In this document: in pieces, positions 1 to 6,956 of the stretch | Layout: each line of letters starts with the position of its first letter | How positions within the stretch are numbered: position 1 is the first letter of the stretch | NCBI GenBank assembly: GCA_039820405.1 | Contig: JBCBQC010000154.1 | Coordinates: 1 to 9,477 of the forward strand | Length of the DNA stretch: 9,477 nucleotides | Direction of reading: 5' to 3' | Source: CALLVY01 sp937899855 | GTDB taxonomy: Bacteria > Bacteroidota > Bacteroidia > Chitinophagales > Saprospiraceae | Program-made: the position numbers and the translations under genes | The notes under the pieces: model-generated | The model's database searches: none | Seen by the model: the letters and a program-made list of their open reading frames with translations, nothing else | What the model was told of the DNA's origin: nothing

Positions 1-2
1 GA

Positions 3-425
3 ATAGAAGTCGCCGTATTGGAAGCGGTTCGGAAATACCTTTACCAAAGCGAGTCGATCCGGACGCTGGGCATCACCATCGTGATTTTTTCGATCCTGAA
101 TTTTCTCCGGCACGCTACCTTCTTTAACGTAGTGTCAAGAATCGGCGAGTGCTACGAGCATTCCCTGGCCTTCCAGGGGTTCCTACTGCGGGAAACGGTA
201 TGGCTCTTGGCATCCCTGTGGATTCTAAGTAAAGGGGTCAAACTGCTGGGCGCCACCGAAGCCCCAACCTTTGGGGAGTACGTCCAAGCAAAAGAATTTA
301 AAATACTAGCGCGCCTAATTCTCCTTCTTTTAATTTTGGAGATTCCCCTCTTTGGGATTCACGGTGACTTTGGCGGGGGATTACACGGGCATGGGTTGTG
401 GGAGGCCGGAATGCACCTTCACTAG
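3..425 (+). CDS. Small multi-pass membrane protein, 5' partial
   Basis: The reading frame is open to the left edge, so the true start probably lies upstream. The first possible start inside the window is a TTG at 18, giving 135 residues, and nothing marks it as a real start. Numbering from that TTG, three hydrophobic segments are visible at about residues 16-38, 53-72 and 96-113. This suggests an integral inner-membrane protein. The C-terminal 23 residues are rich in Gly and His (His115, 123, 125, 133 and 135), an arrangement that could bind a metal ion; that is inference only. A second small membrane protein follows 71 bases downstream on the same strand, so the two may be co-transcribed. 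I do not recognise the family. Confidence 0.7.
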   Translation: MEVAVLEAVRKYLYQSESIRTLGITIVIFSILNFLRHATFFNVVSRIGECYEHSLAFQGFLLRETVWLLASLWILSKGVKLLGATEAPTFGEYVQAKEFKILARLILLLLILEIPLFGIHGDFGGGLHGHGLWEAGMHLH

Positions 426-496
426 CGCTGCTTATCGCCCTAAGCCCGTTGGGGAAATGGCAGTAAGCAAATCCATCCACGGACAAAAGACCAGAT

Positions 497-925
497 ATGA
501 ACACCACACTCGGAAAAGAAGAATGGACCCTGATCGTCGGTGGGCTCACCCTCCTGCTGTTCGCCGCAGCCCCCTACCTACTGGATTTGATCGAACCTGC
601 AAAGTCGATCGGCCAAATCATTGGGGAAAATGCCAAGGACTTGATGGATAGCGTGCGTGGCGACGGCCAGCTCCGGGGGACCCATTCAAAAAGAGCAATT
701 TGGTCCAATCTCCTCACCATTACTTCATTTGCCCTATTCGTACTCGCCATGACCTTATCGATTCAGGTGCTGCAAAGCGGAACGAAAAAATGGTACGGAT
801 TAGGTGGCGGCTTGTTGGCGATTGCGGGGCTGGGCGTGTACTGGTCCTACCTGGCAATTGGACTGGTTGGGGCCGTCATCATCGCCATTGTGGTGCTGGT
901 ACTGGTGATCTTTTGGGGCGGGTGA
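497..925 (+). CDS. Hypothetical membrane protein with about four transmembrane segments
   Basis: This 142-residue ORF starts with ATG at 497. Hydrophobic segments lie at about residues 11-32, 71-92, 100-119 and 120-140. Between the first and second is a polar loop of about 40 residues containing basic and acidic positions. The protein ends almost directly after the last hydrophobic segment, with a short Phe-Trp-Gly-Gly tail. The protein therefore appears to be nearly all membrane apart from one loop. It follows another small membrane protein on the same strand and may share its transcript. No catalytic or transport motif is visible and I do not recognise the family. An overlapping ORF in another frame (352-651) has an Arg- and His-rich composition typical of a shadow frame. 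Confidence 0.75.
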   Translation: MNTTLGKEEWTLIVGGLTLLLFAAAPYLLDLIEPAKSIGQIIGENAKDLMDSVRGDGQLRGTHSKRAIWSNLLTITSFALFVLAMTLSIQVLQSGTKKWYGLGGGLLAIAGLGVYWSYLAIGLVGAVIIAIVVLVLVIFWGG

Positions 926-1070
926 AACCGGGGGTGAACCAGATGACCATTCATAAATGATCCACCGTCCATTGCCATCCTCGTTTTATTTTTTTATCTA
1001 TTGGAAGGGAATGCAGCGACTCAATCTACACCATTCCACTCCATTTTTTTATAAAAAAGAGCAATAAAGC

Positions 1071-1838
1071 ATGAAGATCAATTTTGTGGTAGTCACATTA
1101 CTCCTTTACCTTTCGGTGGGGCAAAGCCAAACCATTACTTACGTAAACAATAGGACCGAATTCCAAACGATCAATGATACCTTTTTGGGAGCTAAGATCA
1201 ACGAGATCATCCTGAGGGATGATTTTACCTTTCAGCTTGAGCAAAGCCCACTCATTGCGCGCCGGTCCTGGAGTACATACACCGGGACCTGGTCAAGGTC
1301 TGCCAATAAAATAATCCTGTATGACCAGTATAGAGTTTACGAACCACAGATTCGATTTCTCTATCCGGAGTCGGGACCCCAAGACTATTATGAATTTGAG
1401 TTGAAAACGGATCGAGGGTCTCGGCTAAAGCATCGAACCGTTGAAATCGGTTTTGTGTATGATTTTTATGCCAAGCTCGAATCGGTCAAGCGGGTGTACC
1501 GCCTGGATGAAAATAATAAGGTCCGTATTCCGATGGATGACATCCCCCATCACCGCGAACTGGCCTCGTTTGAGATCGACTACCATCTGAAGGGGGAAGC
1601 GCAAAGAAGGGATTACGTGTGTTCCAGCCCCGTCGTCAACGAAAGGGGAGGGGAATTGCCAACACGAATTACGGTGGTGATCACAAAGAAGCCGATCGTA
1701 GAAACCGTAGACCGTACCATCACCGCTGAGATTGAGGACGGAAAGTTGCGCGTCATTGAACAACTACAGGGGAAGACCACCATGTTGGATAAACTGGAAT
1801 ACTTGGAATTTGAAGCGGAATATACCTTAAAAGAATAA
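1071..1838 (+). CDS. Secreted protein of unknown function
   Basis: This 255-residue protein starts with ATG at 1071. Residues 1-19 form a signal peptide: Lys2, a hydrophobic core, then Ser-Val-Gly-Gln-Ser-Gln with likely signal peptidase I cleavage around 18-20. There is no lipobox cysteine, so export to the periplasm or beyond is expected. The mature part is rich in alternating polar and hydrophobic residues, which suggests a beta-sheet fold. A Gly-Thr-Trp (residues 72-74) followed by Lys-Ile-Ile-Leu (80-83) recalls the strand pattern of small bacterial lipocalin-like domains, but the resemblance is weak. A single cysteine (Cys184) lies in the mature protein. The upstream 145-base gap holds T-rich tracts and a 14-base A/T palindrome at 1045-1058 just before the start, without a convincing promoter match. 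A hairpin follows the stop codon. I do not recognise the family. Confidence 0.75.
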   Translation: MKINFVVVTLLLYLSVGQSQTITYVNNRTEFQTINDTFLGAKINEIILRDDFTFQLEQSPLIARRSWSTYTGTWSRSANKIILYDQYRVYEPQIRFLYPESGPQDYYEFELKTDRGSRLKHRTVEIGFVYDFYAKLESVKRVYRLDENNKVRIPMDDIPHHRELASFEIDYHLKGEAQRRDYVCSSPVVNERGGELPTRITVVITKKPIVETVDRTITAEIEDGKLRVIEQLQGKTTMLDKLEYLEFEAEYTLKE

Positions 1839-1854
1839 AAACGGGGTAGGGTAG

Positions 1855-1884
1855 GGGATGCCACATGGTGGGCGTCCCTTATTC
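1855..1884 (+). terminator. Weak putative terminator after the secreted protein gene
   Basis: An 8-bp stem pairs 1855-1862 with 1871-1878, with one T-G wobble and an 8-base loop. It begins 16 bases after the stop codon and is followed by TTATT rather than a clean T tract. Its position between two genes fits a terminator, but the weak tail keeps confidence low. Confidence 0.4.
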
Positions 1885-1906
1885 ATTGTAGGTAAACGAG
1901 CAAACA

Positions 1907-2758
1907 ATGAGAGAATATCATTTACACAAGGGCGACTATTCCAAGCTCCAACTTGAAGTTCAAGATGCTACGCCCTATTGTCAGAAAAACGTACAGCATT
2001 GTTTTAAACCACACCGCCACAGCTTTTACCAGATTATCTGGTTCAAAAAAGCGGGAAAGCACTTTGTGGATTACCAAGAATATCAGCACGAAGCCAATTC
2101 GATTTATTTTCTAAACATTGGGCAAGTACACTACTTCTGTAAAGCATCGGATAATCAGGGCCTGCTGATTCACTTCAACGACATTTTCCTGACCCAACAA
2201 GAAAAAGATGCGGCCCATTACCTGGAATACAACCTGTTCAACGAGCTCGGAAGACCGTTCGTAGCGCTCGGAGCGGCGGCCCTCTCTGATTTTAAGTACC
2301 TGGCGGAAAAGTTGCGGTTCGAAATCGAAGAGAAGGCCAGCAATTATGGCCAACAGCTGTACCATTATTTGCAAATCCTCCTGTTGCAGATCGAGCGGCA
2401 ACGTAAAAATGCAGCCGGTAAAACCTCGCCGGACCAACACTTTACCAAGGCCATGCGATTCAAAAAAATGATCGAGTCCACCAAGGATCAGTTTTATTCG
2501 GTAGCGCATTTCAGCCAACAGCTCGGGATCAGCCCCAAGACCTTAACGACCATCTCGAAGAAGTATTTCAAACGTACGCCCGCCCGTATGATCCACGAGC
2601 ATAAAATACTGGAGGCCAAAAGGCTGCTCTCCAATGCCAAGCTCAGCATCAAGGAAATCGCCTACGAATTGGGCTTTAAGCAAGCTACCTATTTTACGAA
2701 GTACTTTAAAAAATACACCCATTTGACCCCCAAACAGTTCCGGGAGCAATTTCCCTAA
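1907..2758 (+). CDS. AraC-family transcriptional regulator
   Basis: This 283-residue protein has the two-part layout of the AraC/XylS family. The N-terminal half (about residues 25-100) looks like a cupin sensor domain, with a His-Arg-His motif at 36-38 followed by alternating strands. It probably binds a small ligand. The C-terminal 95 residues hold two helix-turn-helix units. The first is near 199-221, with Leu-Gly-Ile-Ser-Pro. The second is near 248-270, in the family signature Ile-Ala-x-Glu-Leu-Gly-Phe followed by Tyr-Phe-x-x-x-Phe-Lys-Lys and then Leu-Thr-Pro-x-Gln-Phe-Arg (273-279). Length is normal for the family. The start ATG has an A-rich leader. It is followed 91 bases downstream by a short-chain dehydrogenase that seems to have its own promoter, so that enzyme is the most likely target. 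The ligand cannot be read from the sequence. Confidence 0.93.
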   Translation: MREYHLHKGDYSKLQLEVQDATPYCQKNVQHCFKPHRHSFYQIIWFKKAGKHFVDYQEYQHEANSIYFLNIGQVHYFCKASDNQGLLIHFNDIFLTQQEKDAAHYLEYNLFNELGRPFVALGAAALSDFKYLAEKLRFEIEEKASNYGQQLYHYLQILLLQIERQRKNAAGKTSPDQHFTKAMRFKKMIESTKDQFYSVAHFSQQLGISPKTLTTISKKYFKRTPARMIHEHKILEAKRLLSNAKLSIKEIAYELGFKQATYFTKYFKKYTHLTPKQFREQFP

Positions 2759-2779
2759 TCTACCATTCCTTTGCTCAGA

Positions 2780-2815
2780 TTTGCCATTTTCCAAGGTGCC
2801 GTACCAATACCTTTG
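2780..2815 (+). promoter_or_regulatory. Candidate Bacteroidota-type promoter for the SDR gene
   Basis: The eight bases at 2808-2815 (TACCTTTG) match the Bacteroidota -7 consensus TAnnTTTG exactly. A TTTG at 2780-2783 could be the -33 box, but the spacing of 24 bases is longer than the usual 17-23. The box ends 34 bases before the ATG at 2850. It also lies downstream of the more upstream ATG at 2781 in the same frame, which argues against that ATG as the start. It falls between the AraC gene and the enzyme gene, where an AraC target site would be expected. Confidence 0.45.
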
Positions 2816-2849
2816 TGGGGATGATTTCATTGTGAACAAAAAGAATACG

Positions 2850-3605
2850 ATGGCACAACAAGCATTAATTGTAGGTGGCACCACGGGGATTGGCAAATCC
2901 ACCGCCGAGCTCTTACTCCAAGATGGCCTGGACCTCATCATTGTCGGCCGACCCAATAAAAACCTGACCGAAGCCGTAGCAGAACTGTCCAAGCTGGGAA
3001 GCGTAGAAGGCGTAGGCTTGGACCTGAGCGACTTCCGGGAGGTCCTCCAATTTTCGAAAAGCCTCCCCACCCAATATCCCCACCTCAAATACCTGGTCAA
3101 CGCCGCGGGCTACTTCAGCCCCAAGCTGTTTTTGGAACATACCGAAGAGGAGTACGATCGGTACCACCACTTCAACAAGGCTTTCTTTTTTATCACCCAA
3201 GCCGTGGCGGAGGTGATGAAGACCAATGGGGGCGGCTCCATCGTCAACATCGGCTCCATGTGGGCCAAGCAGGCCATCAAAGCCACCCCTTCGTCGGCCT
3301 ACTCCATGGCCAAGGCCGGGCTGCACAGCCTGACCCAACATTTGGCGATGGAACTGGCGGAATACCACATCCGGGTCAACGCCGTTTCTCCGGCCGTGGT
3401 GGTCACCCCGATCTACGGCGCCTTCATCGAGAAAGATAAAATCGAAGAAACGCTACGGGGCTTCAATGACTTTCATCCGATTGGCCGAGTGGGTCGGCCA
3501 CGGGACATCGCGGAATCCATCCACTTTCTGCTAAAGGACAAAAGCGCCTGGGTCACCGGAGCCATCTGGGACATCGACGGGGGCGTCATGGCCGGGCGAA
3601 ATTGA
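2850..3605 (+). CDS. Classical short-chain dehydrogenase/reductase (SDR)
   Basis: From ATG 2850 the protein has 251 residues, the usual length of a classical SDR, and opens directly into the first Rossmann strand. The longer start at 2781 would add 23 residues without SDR character and lies upstream of the likely promoter. Visible motifs are the nucleotide-binding Gly9-x3-Gly13-x-Gly15, Asp58 after strand 3, Asn84-Ala-Ala-Gly87, and the catalytic tetrad Asn109, Ser136, Tyr151 and Lys155 (Tyr-x-x-x-Lys). Arg34 after strand 2, with no acidic residue there, suggests NADP(H) preference. A Pro-Ala replaces the common Pro-Gly at 181-182. The C-terminus has the usual Asp-Ile-Asp-Gly-Gly segment. The enzyme should be cytoplasmic and interconvert an alcohol and a ketone or aldehyde; the substrate is unknown. 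It is probably controlled by the AraC regulator upstream. A 10-base palindrome (3606-3615) directly follows the stop codon. Confidence 0.95.
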   Translation: MAQQALIVGGTTGIGKSTAELLLQDGLDLIIVGRPNKNLTEAVAELSKLGSVEGVGLDLSDFREVLQFSKSLPTQYPHLKYLVNAAGYFSPKLFLEHTEEEYDRYHHFNKAFFFITQAVAEVMKTNGGGSIVNIGSMWAKQAIKATPSSAYSMAKAGLHSLTQHLAMELAEYHIRVNAVSPAVVVTPIYGAFIEKDKIEETLRGFNDFHPIGRVGRPRDIAESIHFLLKDKSAWVTGAIWDIDGGVMAGRN

Positions 3606-3626
3606 GGCGTACGCCAAAGAATTTTA

Positions 3627-3669
3627 AAAATGAGTATTGTTGAGTATCTTGACAATACTCATTTTATTT
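3627..3669 (+). terminator. Strong hairpin terminator after the SDR gene
   Basis: A perfect 14-bp stem pairs 3627-3640 with 3652-3665 around an 11-base loop, and a further T-rich stretch follows (ATTTT, 3666-3670 region). The left arm begins with A residues, so it could also stop transcription from the other strand. The right flank (3664-3671, TTATTTTG) is one mismatch from TAnnTTTG, with TTG at 3640-3642 spaced 21 bases upstream. The hairpin may therefore overlap a promoter for the next gene; that second reading is weak. Confidence 0.7.
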
Positions 3670-3708
3670 TGGCCAATCCTTGCCACCACTAGAAAATGGA
3701 AAACCAGT

Positions 3709-4788
3709 ATGCCCTTCTCTACCGACCGACTGCTCCTACTCGTTCTTGTTGTTGTTCACGGTATCGCTTGTCGTGGGCAAGTAAAACCCCATACAAAACC
3801 GACCGAGCGGAATGCTCTGGGAATCGGTCGGCCCGTTTCGGCGCTCGACGATCAAATCTGGGTGGTCTTTCAAGACGCCAAGGGAAACTTTTGGTTCGGC
3901 AGCAAGGACAACGGCATTTTCCATTTTGACGGGACGACCCTCCAACAGCTGACCACAGCGGATGGCCTACTGGACAACGCCATTCGCGGGGTACAGGAAG
4001 ACCAAGCCGGGAACATTTACGTAGAAACCCCGCGCGGTATCAACAAATTTGATGGAATAAAATTTACGACACTGGAAGTGCTGCGTACGCTTCCCAACGA
4101 CTGGAAGTTGGCGCCCGAGGATCTGTGGTTCAACTGCAACGGCAACGCCCACCACGTCTATCGATTTGATGGCGAGCAATTGTACGAATTGCAACTGCCC
4201 CGACAGGCCATTGAGCAACGACTCGGAATCGATGAATCCGCTACTCCGTACAGCCCCTACACGGTGTTTGGGGTCGCCAAGGACCGGCGTGGTCACCTTT
4301 GGTTGGGGACCGTGCTGGCTGGGGCCTTTCGTTTTGATGGAGCGCGCTTTTTGTGGATTGGGGAAAAGGAATTGTCCCGGCTGGCGGATGGCAGAGAACC
4401 AGGGGTTCGCTCGATTCTCGAAGATCGGGAGGGCAATATCTGGCTGAGTAATTTTAAAACCAAATACGTCATTGCAGCCGATGCCTCCGGCTATCAAAGA
4501 CGGCCGGCTGCGGACCTTTCGGAAGAAATGGCGGCGGATAAGTTGCTCTACTTCAATGCTGGCCTAGCCGACCAAAACGGCGATTTGTGGATGGTCTCCT
4601 ACGGGGGCGGGGTTTGGAAGTACGATGGGGCCACCTTATCGAACTTCGAAATAAGCAACGCCGAGGCAGCGGTGTTGCTCATCGACATCTATCAGGACCG
4701 CGATGGCACCATTTGGCTAGGGACCGATAACGACGGCGTTTACCGGCAAACTGCGGATGGTTTTGAAAAATTTAAGCCCAAAGGATAA
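3709..4788 (+). CDS. Exported seven-blade beta-propeller protein (reg_prop repeats)
   Basis: The ATG at 3709 gives 359 residues and a signal peptide starting at residue 1, with hydrophobic run Leu8-Val16. A Gly-Ile-Ala-Cys at 18-21 may be an imperfect lipobox, so the protein may be a lipoprotein. A TTG start at 3637 in the same frame would sit inside the preceding hairpin and is rejected. The rest is about seven copies of a blade with the pattern Asp-x-x-Gly-x-(Ile/Leu/Phe)-Trp-(Leu/Phe)-Gly, each ending in Phe-Asp-Gly or similar, near residues 49-83, 91-125, 132-162, 185-220, 232-265, 289-325 and 333-356. These are two-component-regulator propeller repeats. In large hybrid sensors they form the periplasmic input domain, but here there is no transmembrane kinase part, so this is a stand-alone propeller. 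It probably binds a ligand or partner outside the cytoplasm; the ligand is unknown. Hairpins bound the gene on both sides, so it is probably a single transcription unit. Confidence 0.88.
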   Translation: MPFSTDRLLLLVLVVVHGIACRGQVKPHTKPTERNALGIGRPVSALDDQIWVVFQDAKGNFWFGSKDNGIFHFDGTTLQQLTTADGLLDNAIRGVQEDQAGNIYVETPRGINKFDGIKFTTLEVLRTLPNDWKLAPEDLWFNCNGNAHHVYRFDGEQLYELQLPRQAIEQRLGIDESATPYSPYTVFGVAKDRRGHLWLGTVLAGAFRFDGARFLWIGEKELSRLADGREPGVRSILEDREGNIWLSNFKTKYVIAADASGYQRRPAADLSEEMAADKLLYFNAGLADQNGDLWMVSYGGGVWKYDGATLSNFEISNAEAAVLLIDIYQDRDGTIWLGTDNDGVYRQTADGFEKFKPKG

Positions 4789-4794
4789 GCGCAA

Positions 4795-4822
4795 CCCCTG
4801 CTAAGGAGCGCCTTAGCAGGGG
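4795..4822 (+). terminator. Strong GC-rich hairpin after the propeller gene
   Basis: A perfect 12-bp stem pairs 4795-4806 with 4811-4822 around a 4-base loop (AGCG), starting 6 bases after the stop codon. No T tract follows, so it is not a classical intrinsic terminator. It may still end transcription or protect the 3' end of the mRNA. Confidence 0.6.
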
Positions 4823-4873
4823 GAATAGTGCCACAACGGTAAAATCGTTTGGTAATTCGTGGAAATCCTTTAG

Positions 4874-4901
4874 TTTGTGGGCCTACCGTCTTTTTTCTTT
4901 G
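4874..4901 (+). promoter_or_regulatory. Weak candidate promoter for the hydrolase gene
   Basis: TTTG at 4874-4877 and TTTCTTTG at 4894-4901 resemble the Bacteroidota -33 and -7 boxes, with 16 bases between them. The second box has T in place of the conserved A. If real, transcription would start near 4908 and leave a leader that favours the ATG at 4956 over the ATG at 4917. Confidence 0.25.
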
Positions 4902-4955
4902 TGGGTAGCGTAAGCCATGATTTTGCGCTCGCTTTTCACCACACAAAAGAAAAAA

Positions 4956-5912
4956 ATGGTTGTTACCAAAGAAATGTACGACAAGGAACTGCAGGCCCAA
5001 TACAATCAATACCGATTTATCATCGCGGTCAATTCGAGGAAATGGAGTCTGAAGCTGATGACCCGTTTGGTCAGACTGGCCAAGGGGCAAAAGGTCAAAT
5101 CCGCAGTCAACGAGACGCATTACGTGCCGAGTACCACCACGAAGGGGCACAAAATCCGCACCCGGGTGTTCCGTCCCCAAGGCAGCACCAAAGCGCTTCC
5201 GGCCCTGTTGTACTTACACGGTGGCGGGTACATGATGGGCTTGCCCGAAATGGCCAATGTCTTCTTTGAAGACCTCCTCAAGCGGCGGGAAGTCGTCATC
5301 GTGGCCCCCGACTATCGACTGTCCCAGCGGGACCCATTTCCAGCGGGCTTCAACGACAGTTACGACGTCCTGCTGTGGATGCGCGACCGGGCGGAGCAAC
5401 TCCAAATTAAGCCCGATAATTTTATCATCGCGGGACACAGCGCCGGGGGCGGGATGACGGCGGCCCTCACCCTAAAAGTGCGCGATACCCAAGCGGTAAA
5501 CCTGGCTTTCCAGATGCCGATTTACCCCATGCTCGATCACCGCATGATCACCGATACGGCCAAGATGCGGGGGTCCACCATGTGGGATGCCAATATCAAC
5601 GCCTTCGCCTGGAACCTCTACCTCAGGAATATCAAAGGGCCGGTACCCGCCTACGCTTCTCCGGCGCTGAACGAGGACTACCGGGGATTCCCACCAACGA
5701 TTAGCTTTGTGGGAGATTTGGAACCCTTTTACGACGAAAACCTGGCCTACGTAGCGGCCTTGAAGAAGGCGGGGGTGCCGGTGGCGTTTAAAGTTTTTAA
5801 AGGGGGCTATCACGGTTTCGAAGTGGGTTCTCCAGACGCCTCCCTCGCACGGGAAGCCAACCAATTTCAGCTAGACGCCTTTGAAACATTTTACGATAAG
5901 TACATTCCCTAA
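4956..5912 (+). CDS. Alpha/beta hydrolase, HSL-type esterase
   Basis: The ATG at 4956 follows an A-rich stretch and gives 318 residues. An in-frame ATG at 4917 would add 13 residues with a run of lysines and cannot be excluded. The protein belongs to the hormone-sensitive-lipase-like (alpha/beta hydrolase 3, bacterial family IV) group. It has the oxyanion-hole motif His-Gly-Gly-Gly at 88-91, and the nucleophile elbow Gly-His-Ser-Ala-Gly with Ser162. The His of Tyr-His-Gly-Phe (His286) completes the triad. At the acid position the segment reads Gly-Asp-Leu-Glu-Pro-Phe (253-258). The residue aligned with the usual catalytic Asp appears to be Glu256, with Asp254 as the alternative. No signal peptide is visible, so a cytoplasmic carboxylesterase acting on small esters is likely. 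The substrate is unknown. An AraC-family regulator begins 30 bases downstream, probably on the same transcript. Confidence 0.92.
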   Translation: MVVTKEMYDKELQAQYNQYRFIIAVNSRKWSLKLMTRLVRLAKGQKVKSAVNETHYVPSTTTKGHKIRTRVFRPQGSTKALPALLYLHGGGYMMGLPEMANVFFEDLLKRREVVIVAPDYRLSQRDPFPAGFNDSYDVLLWMRDRAEQLQIKPDNFIIAGHSAGGGMTAALTLKVRDTQAVNLAFQMPIYPMLDHRMITDTAKMRGSTMWDANINAFAWNLYLRNIKGPVPAYASPALNEDYRGFPPTISFVGDLEPFYDENLAYVAALKKAGVPVAFKVFKGGYHGFEVGSPDASLAREANQFQLDAFETFYDKYIP

Positions 5913-5942
5913 ATATCCATCAGAGTCGAAAATATCCGTACA

Positions 5943-6863
5943 ATGCCAACCACCGTCGAAATACACAAGGTATCCCAGCTGCACGAGCTGGGCGGAATCG
6001 CCAGCCCCAAGCACCAGTTGGTCAGTGTGATTCACAACCGGGACATCAAGACCATCACTGGTGTTCAGGGCGTTAAGATCATCAATCACCTATACACGAT
6101 CATCTTTAAGTCTTCCAATATTTGTAGCACTTTTAGCTACGGAAGGAATGCCTACGATCACGAAGAAGGAACCCTGGTCTTTACCGCTCCGGGGCAGGTG
6201 ATGAAATTTGATAATGATGCCGGAGCCGATGGCCCGATCGATGCGGCGGGTTGGTCATTGGTATTCCACCCCGATATTTTCCGGAAGTCTGATTTGTCGG
6301 ATAAGATAAGCCGGTACTCCTTTTTTCACTACGATTCGAACGAAGCCCTACACGTGTCGAATGAGGAACGGCTGGCCATCGAAGACCTGTTGAACAAAAT
6401 TGTACGGGAGTACCGCCAGCCCCTCGACCGACACAGCCAGCACCTGATCGTATCCAATATCGAATTGTTTTTGGATTACTGCTTGAGGTTCTACGATCGC
6501 CAATTTTTTTCGCGGGCCTACCTCAACAGCGACATCATGTCGAAGTTCGAACGGTTTTTAATCCACTATTACGAGTCTGGTCAGGCTGTCCAAAAGGGAA
6601 AGCTGAGTGTGGAATACTGCGCCAAACAACTCAACTTGTCCCCCAATTACCTGAGTGATCTGCTCAAGAAAGAAACGGGAAAAACCACTTTGGAGCACCT
6701 TCACCTCTTTCTAATCGAAAGGGCAAAAAACCGCTTGCTCAACTCCACGGACACCATCAGCGGGATCGCCTACTCGCTGGGATTTGAATTTCCACAGCAA
6801 TTTAGCAACCTATTTAAAGCAAAAACTGGGATGAGTCCGAAAGAATACAGATATTTAAACTGA
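5943..6863 (+). CDS. AraC-family transcriptional regulator (second)
   Basis: This 306-residue protein carries the AraC/XylS DNA-binding domain at its C-terminus. The first helix-turn-helix lies near 222-244 (Tyr-Cys-Ala-Lys-Gln-Leu-Asn-Leu-Ser-Pro-Asn-Tyr-Leu). The second is near 272-293 (Ile-Ala-Tyr-Ser-Leu-Gly-Phe, then Gln-Phe-Ser-Asn-Leu-Phe-Lys). It is followed by Gly-Met-Ser-Pro-Lys-Glu-Tyr-Arg (296-303). The N-terminal domain (about 1-190) has a cupin-like strand-rich region around 50-115, but lacks the His-Arg-His motif of the other AraC protein in this window. The two are therefore different subfamilies, not a recent duplication. The gene starts 30 bases after the hydrolase stop codon, which suggests co-transcription and control of the hydrolase. 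The bacterial subset with this N-terminal type is common in Bacteroidota. The ligand is unknown. Confidence 0.93.
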   Translation: MPTTVEIHKVSQLHELGGIASPKHQLVSVIHNRDIKTITGVQGVKIINHLYTIIFKSSNICSTFSYGRNAYDHEEGTLVFTAPGQVMKFDNDAGADGPIDAAGWSLVFHPDIFRKSDLSDKISRYSFFHYDSNEALHVSNEERLAIEDLLNKIVREYRQPLDRHSQHLIVSNIELFLDYCLRFYDRQFFSRAYLNSDIMSKFERFLIHYYESGQAVQKGKLSVEYCAKQLNLSPNYLSDLLKKETGKTTLEHLHLFLIERAKNRLLNSTDTISGIAYSLGFEFPQQFSNLFKAKTGMSPKEYRYLN

Positions 6864-6956
6864 AACTGGGTATCTAACAAGGGGTAGCGCGTTTACGTGC
6901 CGATGGGTAGCAGAGTTGGTGCCGGTAAGTTTAATCAAGCACAACCCTCGCTAAGC

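Noticed and set aside
1045..1058. 14-base A/T palindrome before the secreted protein gene, as a terminator
   Set aside because: It is made only of A and T, lies 12 bases before the start codon, and more likely reflects an A/T-rich leader.
2111..2518. 135-residue ORF on the minus strand inside the first AraC gene
   Set aside because: It lies fully within a well-supported AraC coding region, matches no family I recognise, and has the look of an antisense shadow frame.
2913..3368. 151-residue minus-strand ORF inside the SDR gene
   Set aside because: The sense strand encodes all SDR motifs. The antisense frame is rich in Gly, His and Arg and has no recognisable domain.
3967..4497. 176-residue minus-strand ORF inside the propeller gene
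   Set aside because: The propeller repeats on the + strand explain this region; the antisense frame shows no motif.
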